Below are positions 46,039 to 57,131 of a stretch of DNA of 64,000 nucleotides, piece by piece (the stretch's first letter is position 1; every line of letters starts with the position of its first letter). Source of the stretch: Coleophoma eucalyptorum (lineage: Eukaryota > Ascomycota > Leotiomycetes > Helotiales > Dermateaceae); NCBI GenBank assembly GCA_026120035.1, contig JALRME010000005.1, forward strand, positions 1,364,001-1,428,000, written 5' to 3'. Below the pieces are notes generated by a model. The model was not told where the DNA came from. It saw only the letters and a list, made by a program, of their open reading frames with translations, and searched no databases. Position numbers and translations under genes: made by a program.

Positions 46039-46580
46039 ATGGCCTTCTCCAAGTTCCTCCTCTCAATATGCCTACCAGTTCTTGCTTTCATGATTGTCTC
46101 AGCATCTGGGAATCAGGACCTCGTTGAAAGGCAGGCAAATCTGGTTTCACTGATTGCCGATCTGACCAACACACTTGCGGCCTTGAAGACATTACTTTCC
46201 GCCGACTCGCTCAATAATATTGAATCCATTGTGACCAATGGCGCAGATCTCCTGACTCCTACTTTCACCAACCAGACGCAGTCTCTCATTGTTACTGCAT
46301 CCACATTGCTAGGAGGCATCGACACCAACTCCGTGAACAACCTGCTCGGAAGCATCTCTCTAATTCTCACACCACAACTTTTTGCGAATGTAACGAATCT
46401 CCTTGGTGGCGCCAATGACCTCTTGACGCCGGAGTTTATTAGCCAAACGAAGACCTTGATTACAAACGCAGGCCTAGTAGGTTTTGACCCATGTTATTTG
46501 TGGTCTCAGCTCACGAGAACCAGTTATTGACTGCACTCGGTCCACTTGTATCTGCTCTGTCTTCGGCTGCTACACGTTGA
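46039..46580 (+). CDS. Small secreted protein with internal hydrophobic repeats, unknown function
   Basis: Exons 46039-46476 and 46524-46580 (47-bp intron, phase 0) give 164 residues. The N-terminus MAFSKFLLSICLPVLAFMIV with a following SAS-G is a clear signal peptide. After LVERQANLV the mature part is Leu/Asn/Thr-rich, has no cysteine, and repeats the idea LLTPxFxxQTxxLI: GADLLTPTFTNQTQSLI, then a diverged ILTPQLFANVTNLLGG, then NDLLTPEFISQTKTLI. Three N-x-T sites could be glycosylated. The tail after the intron is LLTALGPLVSALSSAATR. No family was recognised. Size, secretion and a tight TATA box would suit an inducible surface or effector-like protein, but that is inference. Confidence 0.72.
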
Positions 46581-47068
46581 TAGGAGATGGCTGTACGGGT
46601 ACTGTAGGCTCGCAATTGAGTCAATTGTATATATACATCGCATGGCGTATAGAACAGTCCAGCACAATATTTAGGCGCTGCTTGTCTAATTCGATGAGGA
46701 GAACTGTTAAGAGAGCCATCCTGTGTCCTCTTCCGTAATAATGCTATTTATCTTGACACAATGAGCCGCATCTTGCTGCGTCTTCCGCTGAGTCTCGATA
46801 TGACAGTTTTTGCAAGTCGAAACGCTACAACATTGGAATATAATCTTAAGAATATGGCAAGCTTCCGCAGCCTCACATTGATATTTCTGCGGGCAGTGCG
46901 TAGCGTTAGCCAAGTATTCAGGTAAATCCACCGGGAAGTAGGACAGGGGCCTGCATTTAGAGTTGTATTTGCGATCCGCTTCGAATATTCTACATTTATG
47001 TTCAACACTTACGCCGTGCCTATGCATGCAGCCTCTTCCATATTGTACAAGCCACTCCGAGTGGGCTT
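46581..47068. other. Intergenic region between convergent genes, with a Cys-rich open frame
   Basis: A minus-strand ATG frame (46707-47090) of 127 codons with 12 cysteines overlaps the last 22 nt of the COX14-like gene. It has no recognisable motif spacing, and I did not call it as a gene. Confidence 0.5.
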
Positions 47069-47993
47069 TCACCTCTTTACATTCATCCATGAGGTCCACC
47101 CACCTGCCTTTGGCGCATCATCTTCATCACTTGTTCCTAACCGATCAAGTGGCCCTCCATTCTTTTGTCTTGCCTTCTCGTCTGCAAAAGCTTGTGCAAC
47201 TCTATCTTGCACCGAATTCTTTTTCTCCTCGGCCGCCCTGATTATTTTACTTTCCGTCTCTTGCGCGGAAACTGCTTTGTCGCGCAGCATTCCAGATGCC
47301 GATGTGCCCTCGGATGTGGCGGCAATTTCTGGCTGGTCTTCTTTCTTCAATCCAGAAAACAGCCAGTCTTTACTCCTCTTCCATAGACCTGGCCTGTTCT
47401 TGCGCTCTTCCATGAGCTTGGCCCAATCATCCTCGCCCTGAATGAATGCAATATCAGCTTCAGTTGCAGTGCCAAGAGTAACTGCCGCCTTTGCTCTGTC
47501 GTATGCTGCCTCCTTTAGAGCTTTCTCTTGTGCGTAGAATTCGCTGCGCTTCTTCCGGTTGTAAATCATCATATCTCCCAAAGCATAGACTGTGACACCA
47601 CCACAGACAACTAAAAGTTTGACCATTAGCCTGATCGCATCTAGATAAACTCAATTGATAGACCCAATTGATAAATGAGACTGTCTTGAAGCTGGTTCAG
47701 ACATTGCCAGACGTACAGGTAATACCAATCAAGCTCAGAGTCGTGAATCGATGAGCTCTATCCGCCCACACCCGCCCATGCACCAGAAATTTATCGAAGC
47801 TTGACACCTTTGCATCTCTAGCTTTTGCTGCCGAAGCTCTCAATCGCGCAACCTTTTGCTGGGGCGTTTCGCCAGTCGACCCAGGAGTGTTCAATCTCGA
47901 GGCATTTGGGGGAGCTCTGTACGAAGGGGGTTTCGAGGATGCATGCGGCGTTGTCGAGGTAAACCGCGTGGCATCTGTCGCTGATCGTGGCAT
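47069..47993 (-). CDS. COX14-like cytochrome c oxidase assembly protein
   Basis: Inner mitochondrial membrane protein expected to act with Mss51/Cox1 in complex IV assembly. Exons 47717-47993 and 47069-47610 (106-bp intron, phase 1) give 272 residues. An N-terminal disordered, Ser/Thr/Pro-rich basic region (MPRSATDATRFTS) may be a presequence. The core is VWADRAHRFTTLSLIGITFVCGGVTVYALGDMMIYNRKKRSEF, shown here in two parts that meet at the splice: a D-x-x-HR-x-T helix start, one membrane span and N-x-KK. This matches yeast Cox14. A charged C-terminal extension (LMEERKNRPGLWKRSKDWLF, then acidic and Ala-rich) makes it far longer than the 70-residue yeast protein. It is divergent from the DUF2458 gene. 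Confidence 0.78.
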
Positions 47994-48326
47994 ATTGACG
48001 GTAGATCAAGGACAATGACGGGCCGTCGTTGTGACCGATGTATTTACATTTATCGACATCTTCAGCATCAGGAGATTTTTCGATGATGCTCAAGATTCTT
48101 GGGCGTGCTTAGTTAGCGGGATGGTGTGGCTATAGAAATATCTGAGGAACCCGAGCTTCTTCACTTCGTCCCGCCTACTCAATCCTGCATTCAAACAAAC
48201 CACCAATTTGTCTTGTCTTTCCCGCTGAAGTAAAGGTTAATTAGCAGGTTCAATAGCCTCTACTAATGAGATCTCAATACATTTCTTTTCCCACAGCCTT
48301 CCAGCCGCTGTCTCTTTTTCTTTCTC
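47994..48326. promoter_or_regulatory. Bidirectional promoter, COX14-like / DUF2458 genes
   Basis: 333 bp between divergent ATGs, with no clear TATA box. A pyrimidine-rich stretch (48270-48330) precedes the plus-strand start. Confidence 0.55.
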
Positions 48327-49171
48327 ATGTCTTCCAACGAATATCAAGCACCTGACCTCGCGACAGTACTTCGAACATTAGCTAGCCTTGCTCCTCAGAA
48401 TCAGCAAAATACAATTCAAACAGTCTCGCGAGATCCCCGGCTACTTTCTGAGCCCATATCTGGACATGTTTCGCATGCGCAGGATACGCGGCAACCCATC
48501 TCGCAACCTGCTGTCACGCGTCCCGACGGCACTAATGTAAAGATTATAGATCCTGCTACAATCATTGAGTGGTCGTCTGGGCTCAGATGTGTGATGAAAA
48601 CTGTTGGTAAAAATGAAAACCTATTAAAAGACATTCGAAAAGTGAGTAGCGACACTCCGGGGAAATAAATTCGTGGCTGATGATACCAAGATGATTCAAG
48701 TTCAACATGAGCATGAAATGCAATGGTGGAATGGACGCCAAGCTTTAATAGAACGCCAGAAAGCTAGGGAAGAGGGCCAAAGAAAGCTAGATGATGTTTT
48801 GTATGTTCTGTTTCCGAAGTTGCTGCCTACCATGTGCTAATTCCTCATGTAGAAAGGCTGTTGGTGGTAGTAGGGCAGCTGGGACCAACAGCTCGGATCC
48901 AGCAGAGCTGGCTAAAGAACTTGAGACCTACGATATGAAGGTTTACCGGGCACAGATGCAGATGATCAGAGAGATGACTACCAAACTAAGGAACATGGGT
49001 GTTCCCTTTTTTGGTACGAAGTCAGAGCTTGTTAGTCCTGCAAGGAAGGTAACTTCTGATATCATGACTCATGACGGTGCGAAAAATGAGAAGACTATGA
49101 TTGATGAGGCAGAATTGGTGAAGCTGCAGCGAAAGATGTTAGCAATTTTGGAGGACATGTGTAACGAGTGA
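48327..49171 (+). CDS. DUF2458-family protein
   Basis: Exons 48327-48641, 48691-48800 and 48853-49171 (introns 49 and 52 bp) give 247 residues. The N-terminus MSSNEYQAPDLATVLRTLASLAP and the later GTNVKIIDPATIIEWSSGLRCVMKTV match the DUF2458 pattern. EHEMQWWNGRQALIERQKAREEG after the first splice is also typical and helical. The C-terminus is predicted coiled coil (ELAKELETYDMKVYRAQMQMI, then LVKLQRKMLAILEDM). The family is fungal and mostly uncharacterised; members are thought to be nuclear, but no motif here shows it. Confidence 0.8.
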
Positions 49172-50309
49172 GTGTGTATGACTATGCAGCACCTAGTTTT
49201 TTCTTTAGGCAAGCAAAGTACTTTCCAAGGTAACAGATACCTTTTAACAACTCTCTATACTGCTGTTGTGAAGCGGCTTTTTTGGATTTGTCACAACCAA
49301 GGGTAGCACTTCTGCACTCCTTTGCATCTAGACAAGCTGGCAAATAACGTTGTTATTTCCTTCTTCTCTATCTGTATGCTCCAAGTTTCGTAGCAACTTG
49401 ATGCCTTGCTATCGTCGGGGTGCCCGGTGGCAATACAGGAGCACCCCCATGCTTTGTTGGGGTACTTTCTGTGTGTTCTCATTGGCGGTGTGTGTGCTGA
49501 CGGCAACGCCATGTAAACCACCACTTGAAGTGCTCCATACCTGTTCTGGCTATGGTTTATCAGTACTTGAGCCCCTGTACTGGATAATCAGGATGGACCG
49601 GCCTAGGCAAAGTTCAACCAATACCGAGCTATAATAAACACGCGTTCTTTAGTGAGGCAGGCAATCGCGAACAGAGACTTTACATTGCATACTAGCTAGA
49701 AAGTCAGCCAAATCCTGTGCAGCTGCTATTTATACAATACCTTTTCTTCGTGGCATATAATGAACATATATACAGTTTTATACGTGCCTTCAAGATTAAA
49801 GTAAGCGTGGGTGGTTGTGTCTCCAATGCCACGGCACGGATTACCAGGTATTTTTAACCGATCTCCTCCATGCGGGTTTGCCTTTCGCGTGTGTATTTAT
49901 ACCCACTTCTCGATCTCCCCGCAGTTACAGAATCACATGGTATCAATCGTGGGTTCCTCGCCATGTCAACCCATGTACATAGCTGCGTCGATTGGACCCG
50001 TTACTTTAGCAAGCCTACCACCAAAACAACTGGGTCGGCCTCATTGATCGGGTTGTAGATAACTCTTAAGTCAATACCATGGTCGAGGCTTTGTTTTGTG
50101 TTAGGACCTTTGGGTAGCCCAGCCTTGCTGACGTATTTAGGATTAAAATTCAATTACGTCAAGTATCATCATGAGCTACTCGCCCTGCGGGAAGAGGGTG
50201 AAACGGTCTAGACGTCTCTAGCTAGACCTGCAGCTAATATGCCTTTATTGCTTTATTGATACCGCTTTGCAGAATCGCTATCAGTGTTGTTCACCTTCTG
50301 ACTTCAATC
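49172..50309. promoter_or_regulatory. Intergenic region and promoter of the histidine kinase
   Basis: 1.1 kb between same-strand genes. No domain-bearing frame was found. An in-frame extension upstream of 50310 has no ATG. Confidence 0.5.
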
Positions 50310-53300
50310 ATGATCTATGAAGAGCATCTGCTGTGGCCTCATGAGCACCCTTTGGACACTCAGGCTCAGCTTTCCACTACTTCTCTCGCGGATATTGGTC
50401 TTGTGGATTTATGCCAAGCGGATGGCCGGCCGATCTTTATCTTTGATCTGGAGCAGCATGGAGCCGCAGTCCTACGTCCAGTCTTCTTTAACAACTCTCT
50501 CCGTGGTTCATCTCGTCTGTGTTCTCAGCTATTCTCGGAAAAGGATCATGGGCTACTTCGGTTTTCTCATGATAGAGATCAGGCAGATTTTGCAGAGTGG
50601 GCGACCGAGCGCTTGTTGCCTGAAGAATCTCCAAACATCGAAACGCTACCGTATGTGCATCGTGATTTCGCCTGGACAAAGGCCACTCTCAAATCACGAT
50701 GGAGAATTGTCAGCGGTCTTCGTGTGCGGGAGACTGTGAGTACCACCAATACAGGAAACGTGATACATTCACGAAAAGTCTTTACTGTGGAACATATTCG
50801 CGAATCAGACAATCCTGTACACTCCAACTCAGCTACACCAGAAGAATCGGTCCAGGTACCCATAGAACTTGGTTTAGACTGGACACGCTCACCACTACTA
50901 CCGAGCCTACCAAGTCATATCCAGTTTATTAGGAGCGTGGATTGGGCTTCCACGGACATTGGACCTATGGAATCATGGCCTCCACTACTCAGATCAATGT
51001 GCAACATGATAATGGCTGATTCAACGCCAGCTGGCATTTTTTGGGGGGAAAAGTCAAATATGATCTACAATGAAGCTTTTATTAGTATTGCAGGACAGAA
51101 GCATCCTTCTCTGATGGGTCAGCATCCAGCGATTCCTTTCGCAGAAGTTTGGGATCATTTTGAAGGTATTTTGGAACATTGTCGTTCCACAGGAAAGGCA
51201 GTGAAAGAGGAAGACGTATGCCTGTTCCTCGAACGACATGATTTTCCCGAGGAGACCTACGTTTCATTCACTTTCACGCCAATTCTTGGGCCAGATAACA
51301 TCGTTGTTGGCAATTATCACACTGTACATGAGTCTACCAGGACAAAAATTGCGGAGAGACGAATGTCAATGCTTTTGAAGATTAGCCAATTCACTGCCAC
51401 CGCTCTCAACATGGCAGAATATTGGGCCCAGGTCTTGTCCGCATTGGAGACGAATGGGAACGATGTCCCCTTTGCTATTCTCTATTCTGTAAGTGAAAAG
51501 GGTCCTAGTAACCGTTCTTTGAGTGTCGAATCATCAACATCATACAAGAAGTGTATCTTTGAAGGAAGTGTGGGTGTGTCACAAGAACATAAAGTACTTC
51601 CATTCATTTTTGAGCTCGCAGAAGATATTTGTAGCCTTGCACCAGCATTTCGCAACGCTCTCCTTGCCGATGGGCCCGTCTTAATACAACTAGGTGATGA
51701 AGCTTTTGAATCCATTGTTGAAATGACCCCAGCAGAAGGTCAACTACGGGGCTTTGGGGATCCATTTAAGAGTGCCGTAATTTGCCCTCTACGCCCGACC
51801 AATCAAAAAGATGGCGTGGGATTTCTCATTCTTGGGTTAAACACTCGCCGGCCTTATGATGAAGAGTATCAAGTTTTTATTGATCTATTAACTCGCCAGA
51901 TGGGGACATCTCTGGCATCCACTTTACTCTACGAAGATGAGAGACGAAGAGGGCTCACTGCAGCAGAGCAAGCTGCAGAAGATCAAGCACGCCTGTCGGC
52001 TGAGTTGTCACTTCGCACGAATGAGATCAAGAGAACCGAACAGAGATTTGCTCGTCTCATGCAACTTGCGCCAATTGGTGTATTTATTCGGGATGCATGT
52101 GGTCAAATCATCTACTGTAACGACAAATGGTACGAATTCATGGGGCATCCGAAAGAAGCAGATGGGTATCTAGCAAAACCCGTCTTACTCGAGGAAGCGA
52201 ACCAGAGCAGTTCTGGTCCAGAGTGGAATCAACTTGTTACTCAAAAGTCATCAGTCACTTTCGAAACAAGACTGTCTGGTTCAGGATCCTCGCCTGTTCA
52301 GATGGGCGAGCAGTCTGCAGGCAGCTCGGTATGGATTTTGACTTCTGCATATCCAGAATTAACTGAAGATGGGACAGTGACCAGTGTCGTTGGGTACGTC
52401 ACGGACATCTCCCAGCAAAAGTGGGCAGAAGCCGTACAGCAAAAACTGGTGAAAGATGCTCTTGAGTCTCGCAGACAACAAGAATACTTTATTGATATGT
52501 GAGTATAGCTGCAAGCCGAGGTGCTGAAGGCCATTTGGGCTGAACATAATTGACCCATTTAGGACCTCACACGAAATTCGAAATCCACTCTCTGCGATTA
52601 TGCATTCAGCAGATGGTATTCTTGCCTATTTGAAAGATCCATTATTCGATGGCATACCTTCCATACGAGACTTGTTAGAACAAAGTATCGACGCTGCCAA
52701 CACAGTTTTATATTGTGCTCAGCACCAGAAGAACATTGTGGACGATATTTTGACATTATCCAAGCTCGATTCAAAACTGCTTCTCATAACGCCATCCCTC
52801 ACTTATCCGGTAGAAGTCGCCAAACACACGCTTAAGATGTTCGAGGCCCAGTTCAATACATTTGGAATAGAGTATGTCTTCGATAACAGAATATCAGGGA
52901 AGGATGTAAATATAGCATTGATCTTTGATCCATGCCGCTTGATCCAGGTTTTGATAAACCTGATCACGAATGCTATCAAGTTTACAAAGAGCGAAAATGT
53001 GAGGAAAATCACCATTACTCTCAATACATCCTCAAATAGTCCATCTGAAGCTCTTGATGGGTTCGAATACTTTCCTAAGAAGAATTCAGTTCATCTCGAA
53101 GATGATCCTAGAGATGTTTATATTCAGTTTGGCGTAACTGACACCGGATGTGGCTTGCGTGAGAATCAGAAGGATACACTTTTCAAGAGGTTCTCTCAAG
53201 CCTCTCCAAGAACACATATTCAATATGGAGGCTCCGGGCTAGGCTTGTTCATCTGTCGTGAGATTGTGGAATTACAAGGAGGACAAATCGGTGTTGCATC

Positions 53301-53997
53301 GAAGTATCGAGAAGGAAGCACATTCGCTTTCTATATTAAAGCTCAACGGCCCCATGAGTCACCTGAGGTGGTAGATAATATGGGCAACAACTGCGTCGAG
53401 CAATCTCCAGTTACGGACTTGGGGAGTTTCTCAGCTGAACTTGCGATCCCAACGATGATATCGCTACCTGCTGAGAAATCTACACCCTTGCGTATGGAGG
53501 TGAACCAAGTCTCAAATTCCAGCATTGAAAATGTGTTGAAGATCTTAATAGTAGAAGACAACCTTGTCAACCAACGGGTGCTATTCAAACAGTTGAAGAA
53601 GCAGGCCTGTGTGGTGCATCTTGCTAACCACGGAGCAGAGGCTTTAGATTTCATTGAGAAGACCGATTTATGGAAGGCGAGTGATGAGCCAGAAAATATT
53701 AGGGAAGATCTCTCTGTTATCCTGATGGATATTGAGATGCCAGTAATGGACGGATTAACTTGTACTCGGGAGATTCGCCGACTAGAGAACGAGGGACTGA
53801 TCTTACAACATATTCCCATCATTGGCGTGACAGCAAACGTACGGAAAGAACAAATCAAACAGATTTACGAGGCTGGGTTTGACCAGGTTATATCCAAGCC
53901 ATTCAGAGTCGTGGAACTTATTGCACTGATCAACAAGACTATCAAAGCAGTCGAGGAGTCAACAACAGAAAATAAGCGACATGAAAAATTAAATTAG
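50310..53997 (+). CDS. Soluble hybrid histidine kinase (GAF-like/PAS-HisKA-HATPase-REC)
   Basis: Two-component sensor kinase that autophosphorylates a His and passes phosphate to its own receiver Asp, then to a phosphotransfer protein (Ypd1 type). Exons 50310-52498 and 52563-53997 (64-bp intron, phase 2) give 1,207 residues. No membrane span is seen. The N-terminus has a fungal sensor region with VDWASTDIGPMESWPPLLR and a GAF-like part around residues 380-560. A PAS domain (about 615-720) has LAPIGVFIRDACGQIIYCND and ends in VTDISQQKWAE. HisKA has TSHEIRNPLSAI with His733, HATPase has NLITNAIKF, DTGCGL and GGSGLGLFICREI, and REC has ILIVEDN, LMDIEMPVMDG with Asp1119, and SKPFR. The signal sensed is unknown. 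Which fungal HHK class it belongs to needs alignment. Confidence 0.93.
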
Positions 53998-54263
53998 CAA
54001 GGAGAAGAATGGCTTCAAGAGAGACAGAGAGGGGCTCAGACTCGAAATCCGCTGTCCAAACGTGTCAGGAATGAGAGGGAAAACGAGAGAAATGTGGCTG
54101 TGTGCAAATTGTGCATACAATCACGGAAATGGCAAGGGTAACTAGTGCATTCCAGAAGGACATTGACAGAAACTCAAACCCGAACGCGACAATCCGTAAA
54201 TACTCAAGCATACCCTCCCACCTAATCTGCTAGAAGAAATGCCTTCGACTCTGTCATGTGAGA
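53998..54263. promoter_or_regulatory. Short intergenic region
   Basis: 266 bp between same-strand genes, holding the kinase 3' end and the promoter of the rhodopsin-domain gene. No distinct element was seen. Confidence 0.5.
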
Positions 54264-55723
54264 ATGGCACTCGAATCCTCCCAAATATCCATTGTTGTAG
54301 CACTTGCTGTTTGCACGACTCTAGCAGTCGGCATTGTGGGCGTAAGACTTGTTACTCGGTTTTGTATACTTAGAAGCGCAAGTGCTGATGATTTCGTTCT
54401 TCTACTATCTTTGGTGAGTATTACAGATGAAACTATAGCTCTTTACTGACGATACTGCCAGATAGCACTTTTGGCGTTCAGTGGTTTTATCGGCGTTGGT
54501 GAGTAATGGCACTTGTGGGCCTATTCATAACAGCTAATTACTCCACAGAAACTTCACAGCAGGTGGCTCTGAAGCATGGTGGAGGCAACAGCATCCTCCT
54601 CTTACAAATGTATGCCATATGCAAGGATTTAGTTGTCGCAGTAGCTAACATACTCAATTAGGATATGGGCAAGTATAATCGCATATCAATCTTCACTCGC
54701 CGCAGCAAAGACTTCTATTCTCCTACAATATATGCGTTTTCTCAATACCCCAAGATCCAGAACTCTCTGCTGGATTGTTATTGGTATATCTGCCGCGACT
54801 GGCATCGTTTTTGACATAATCACTATCTTCCTCTGCACACCCATCTCGGGGTTCTGGCACCCGACAGCTACGACGCACTGTCGGAATCGAGATTTTCAGC
54901 TCTTTACTCATTCTGCAATCAATATCATCACAGATTTGATCATTATTGCGTTTCCTATACCTTCTATTCTGGCACTTAGGATTTCGGCTCGAGAAAGGGC
55001 TGGCATCATTGCAATATTTGCTATTGGTGGCGCGTTAGTACTCCATCTTCAATACAAATGAAATAACGAATGCTAATATACTGGGCTACTTAGGACGTGT
55101 ATTGTTACAATACTCCGACTCAACAGTTTGATAGCTGTGGCTCGTGAGAAACACTTTACTCGTACTTCCACTAAAGTCCTGCTTTCCATGGTAGAGGAAG
55201 CTAATATTTGTCAGGTGATAACAGCTTCGTTGCTATCTGGTCTGTTGTCGAGGTCACCACAGCCATCCTTTGCGCCTCCTTACCAGGCATCAAGCCACTT
55301 TTCAAGATGTCGTGGAAGCGAAAGAATCAAGTCAAGCGGCGATGGTCGAGAAAACCTATCGATGAGGACGATATGATCGAAACAAAATACCCGCCAACAC
55401 CAAGCGCAACCGTCCGGCCGATTTTTGCGCCTACGCTTGCGGATAAAAAAATCATTGGCGTAGATAGTTGGGCTGATGCTGACGAAAAGGAAGGGCTGAG
55501 CGAGACGCATCTTGAGAGAGGCCCTGAAGGTATATGCCACGAACTTTGCGTGTACGATTTCTTTGATGAAGATGGAGATGGAGATGACGATTCTGGTGAT
55601 ATTTCTTCCTTGCGGTTGAGACGTGACTCATGTCTAAGTGTGGGCCAGCCTGGCGGCAGAAGAGGAAGTTGCAGAGTGCATGGTCTTCCTATGCCTACCA
55701 TTTCGGACAAAGATATCCAATGA
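54264..55723 (+). CDS. Fungal rhodopsin-domain (PF20684-type) integral membrane protein
   Basis: Exons 54264-54413, 54462-54498, 54549-54609, 54662-55033, 55094-55161 and 55215-55723 encode 398 residues. The start is the ATG at 54264. Seven membrane segments are expected: IVVALAVCTTLAVGIVGVRLV, then RSASADDFVLLLSL with IALLAFSGFIGV, QMIWASIIAYQSSLAAAKTSI, CWIVIGISAATGIVFDIITIFL, INIITDLIIIAFPIPSIL, IIAIFAIGGATCIVTILRL and AIWSVVEVTTAILCASLPGI. CTPISGFW and ADDF are family marks; the fold is GPCR-like (PTH11-related) but lacks a CFEM domain. The cytosolic tail has a long acidic run near 55560-55610 and a basic part. Intron 4 uses a GTTAGT donor. Ligand and role are unknown. Confidence 0.85.
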
Positions 55724-57131
55724 TGAGTTTTGTTTTCATGATTTTTTGTAATGATAGATAGAGCTTAATGAATGTACGAATCTCTTTTATCTTATATATA
55801 TATATTCGAAGACAAAAACCACAGACTTTGATAACCAGGACTTTCTGATCCAACATGGATATTATGCAGAGTTATGGTGCGTAGGACTTTCCTAGAGAAT
55901 TATCCAACCTATTCAGTACAGTAAAGTATCAACTCTATAGCAGTAGGGTAATTTCCAATCTCTACAGCCTTTCTATTCCTCGCTGGCACTCTCACGTGTC
56001 AGAAATCCAGCCTCGCTTAACTTTTTCCAACCACCCCCCCCCCTACCTTACTATCACTTTTCTACATGGATTCACAATCCCTGGGACTACCCAACCCCCC
56101 ACCACTCCCCTCCTCCTATAACTCCACTTCCCAGGTAAATCCAAGGATGGCACAGGGGTGGTAAATTCCGCACATATATGGAAGTTCAAAGGCCGGACGT
56201 AGCTAAAATCCAGGGGTTAGGGGTGGTATATCGTGCCATGGACTCTAGACCGCTTGTTGTGAGTCTAGGTGCAAGTATGGGCACCTGCTGGCAGAGTTTA
56301 TCTGGGACAGCATTTGTAGATTTTGGAAGTAGCACCCAGTTCGATCACTGGGTGATTTCTTGTCCATGAATCTATTTTGTTTGAAGTAAAAGAGGAGCTT
56401 TCTGTTTCGTACTCAATATTTTCTTTTGCTTTGTATCACGACTTAAGATGATGAGGGCGAGTAGCAAGCCAGTTCAGAGGAAACAGTTACGCAAGCATGT
56501 GTGAATTCACCTATAAACTGTAGGGCCAATGCAAGAGATGATAATTATGTTAATTTTTGGGAGAATAGCTCAGGATTAGGAATTATACAATAAGAGGGGA
56601 TCAGTACGCTAAGGACAATGCTATGCGAAATACCACCCATCTATCCATCTTCCATAGAGCAAAACCAAAAAAAGGAAAAAGATCAGAGACTAGATGTAAA
56701 CGCCTTAAGATTCCTTCTCGAAAGGAAAATCTCTACCTGGGGTCAACAGATAAGGGGAAAAATAGACGGAACTCGCCAAATAACAACAAACAGCAGTGTA
56801 GGGAATAATAGACAATAAGGAAAATGATGCAAAAAGATAGTATCGATGGCAAAGCTATGCAGGCTAAGTTCGTAAGTCGTCATTTCGTGTCGATCTCATA
56901 CCGAGTATTAGGATCTTTTTTTTAATTCCCGGTTAGATTAGAGCGGGAATTCTAAGGTGTGTATGAGGAGCAAGTCGGCCGTTGAGCCAGGCTCCAAAAC
57001 TACACTGTGTATGGGTGTGAATCAAGTTCGTTACCCCATGGGTACGCGTATTTTCGTGTGGTTACGATCAGCGGAGTGAGCTCGCTTGCTCGCTTGATGG
57101 TTTGGTTGTGTTATAGATAGCGTGATTGGAT
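55724..57131. other. Intergenic region between convergent genes
   Basis: 1.4 kb with no convincing gene. It holds a TA repeat (about 55794-55804), a 10-C run (56034-56043) in a pyrimidine-rich part, and a 7-bp hairpin (CACCCAG 56333-56339, CTGGGTG 56348-56354). AT-rich after 56560. Confidence 0.55.

Noticed and set aside
56331..56356. Hairpin with TTCGATCA loop resembling a tRNA T-arm
   Set aside because: The loop is 8 nt, not 7, and no acceptor, D or anticodon arms can be built upstream.
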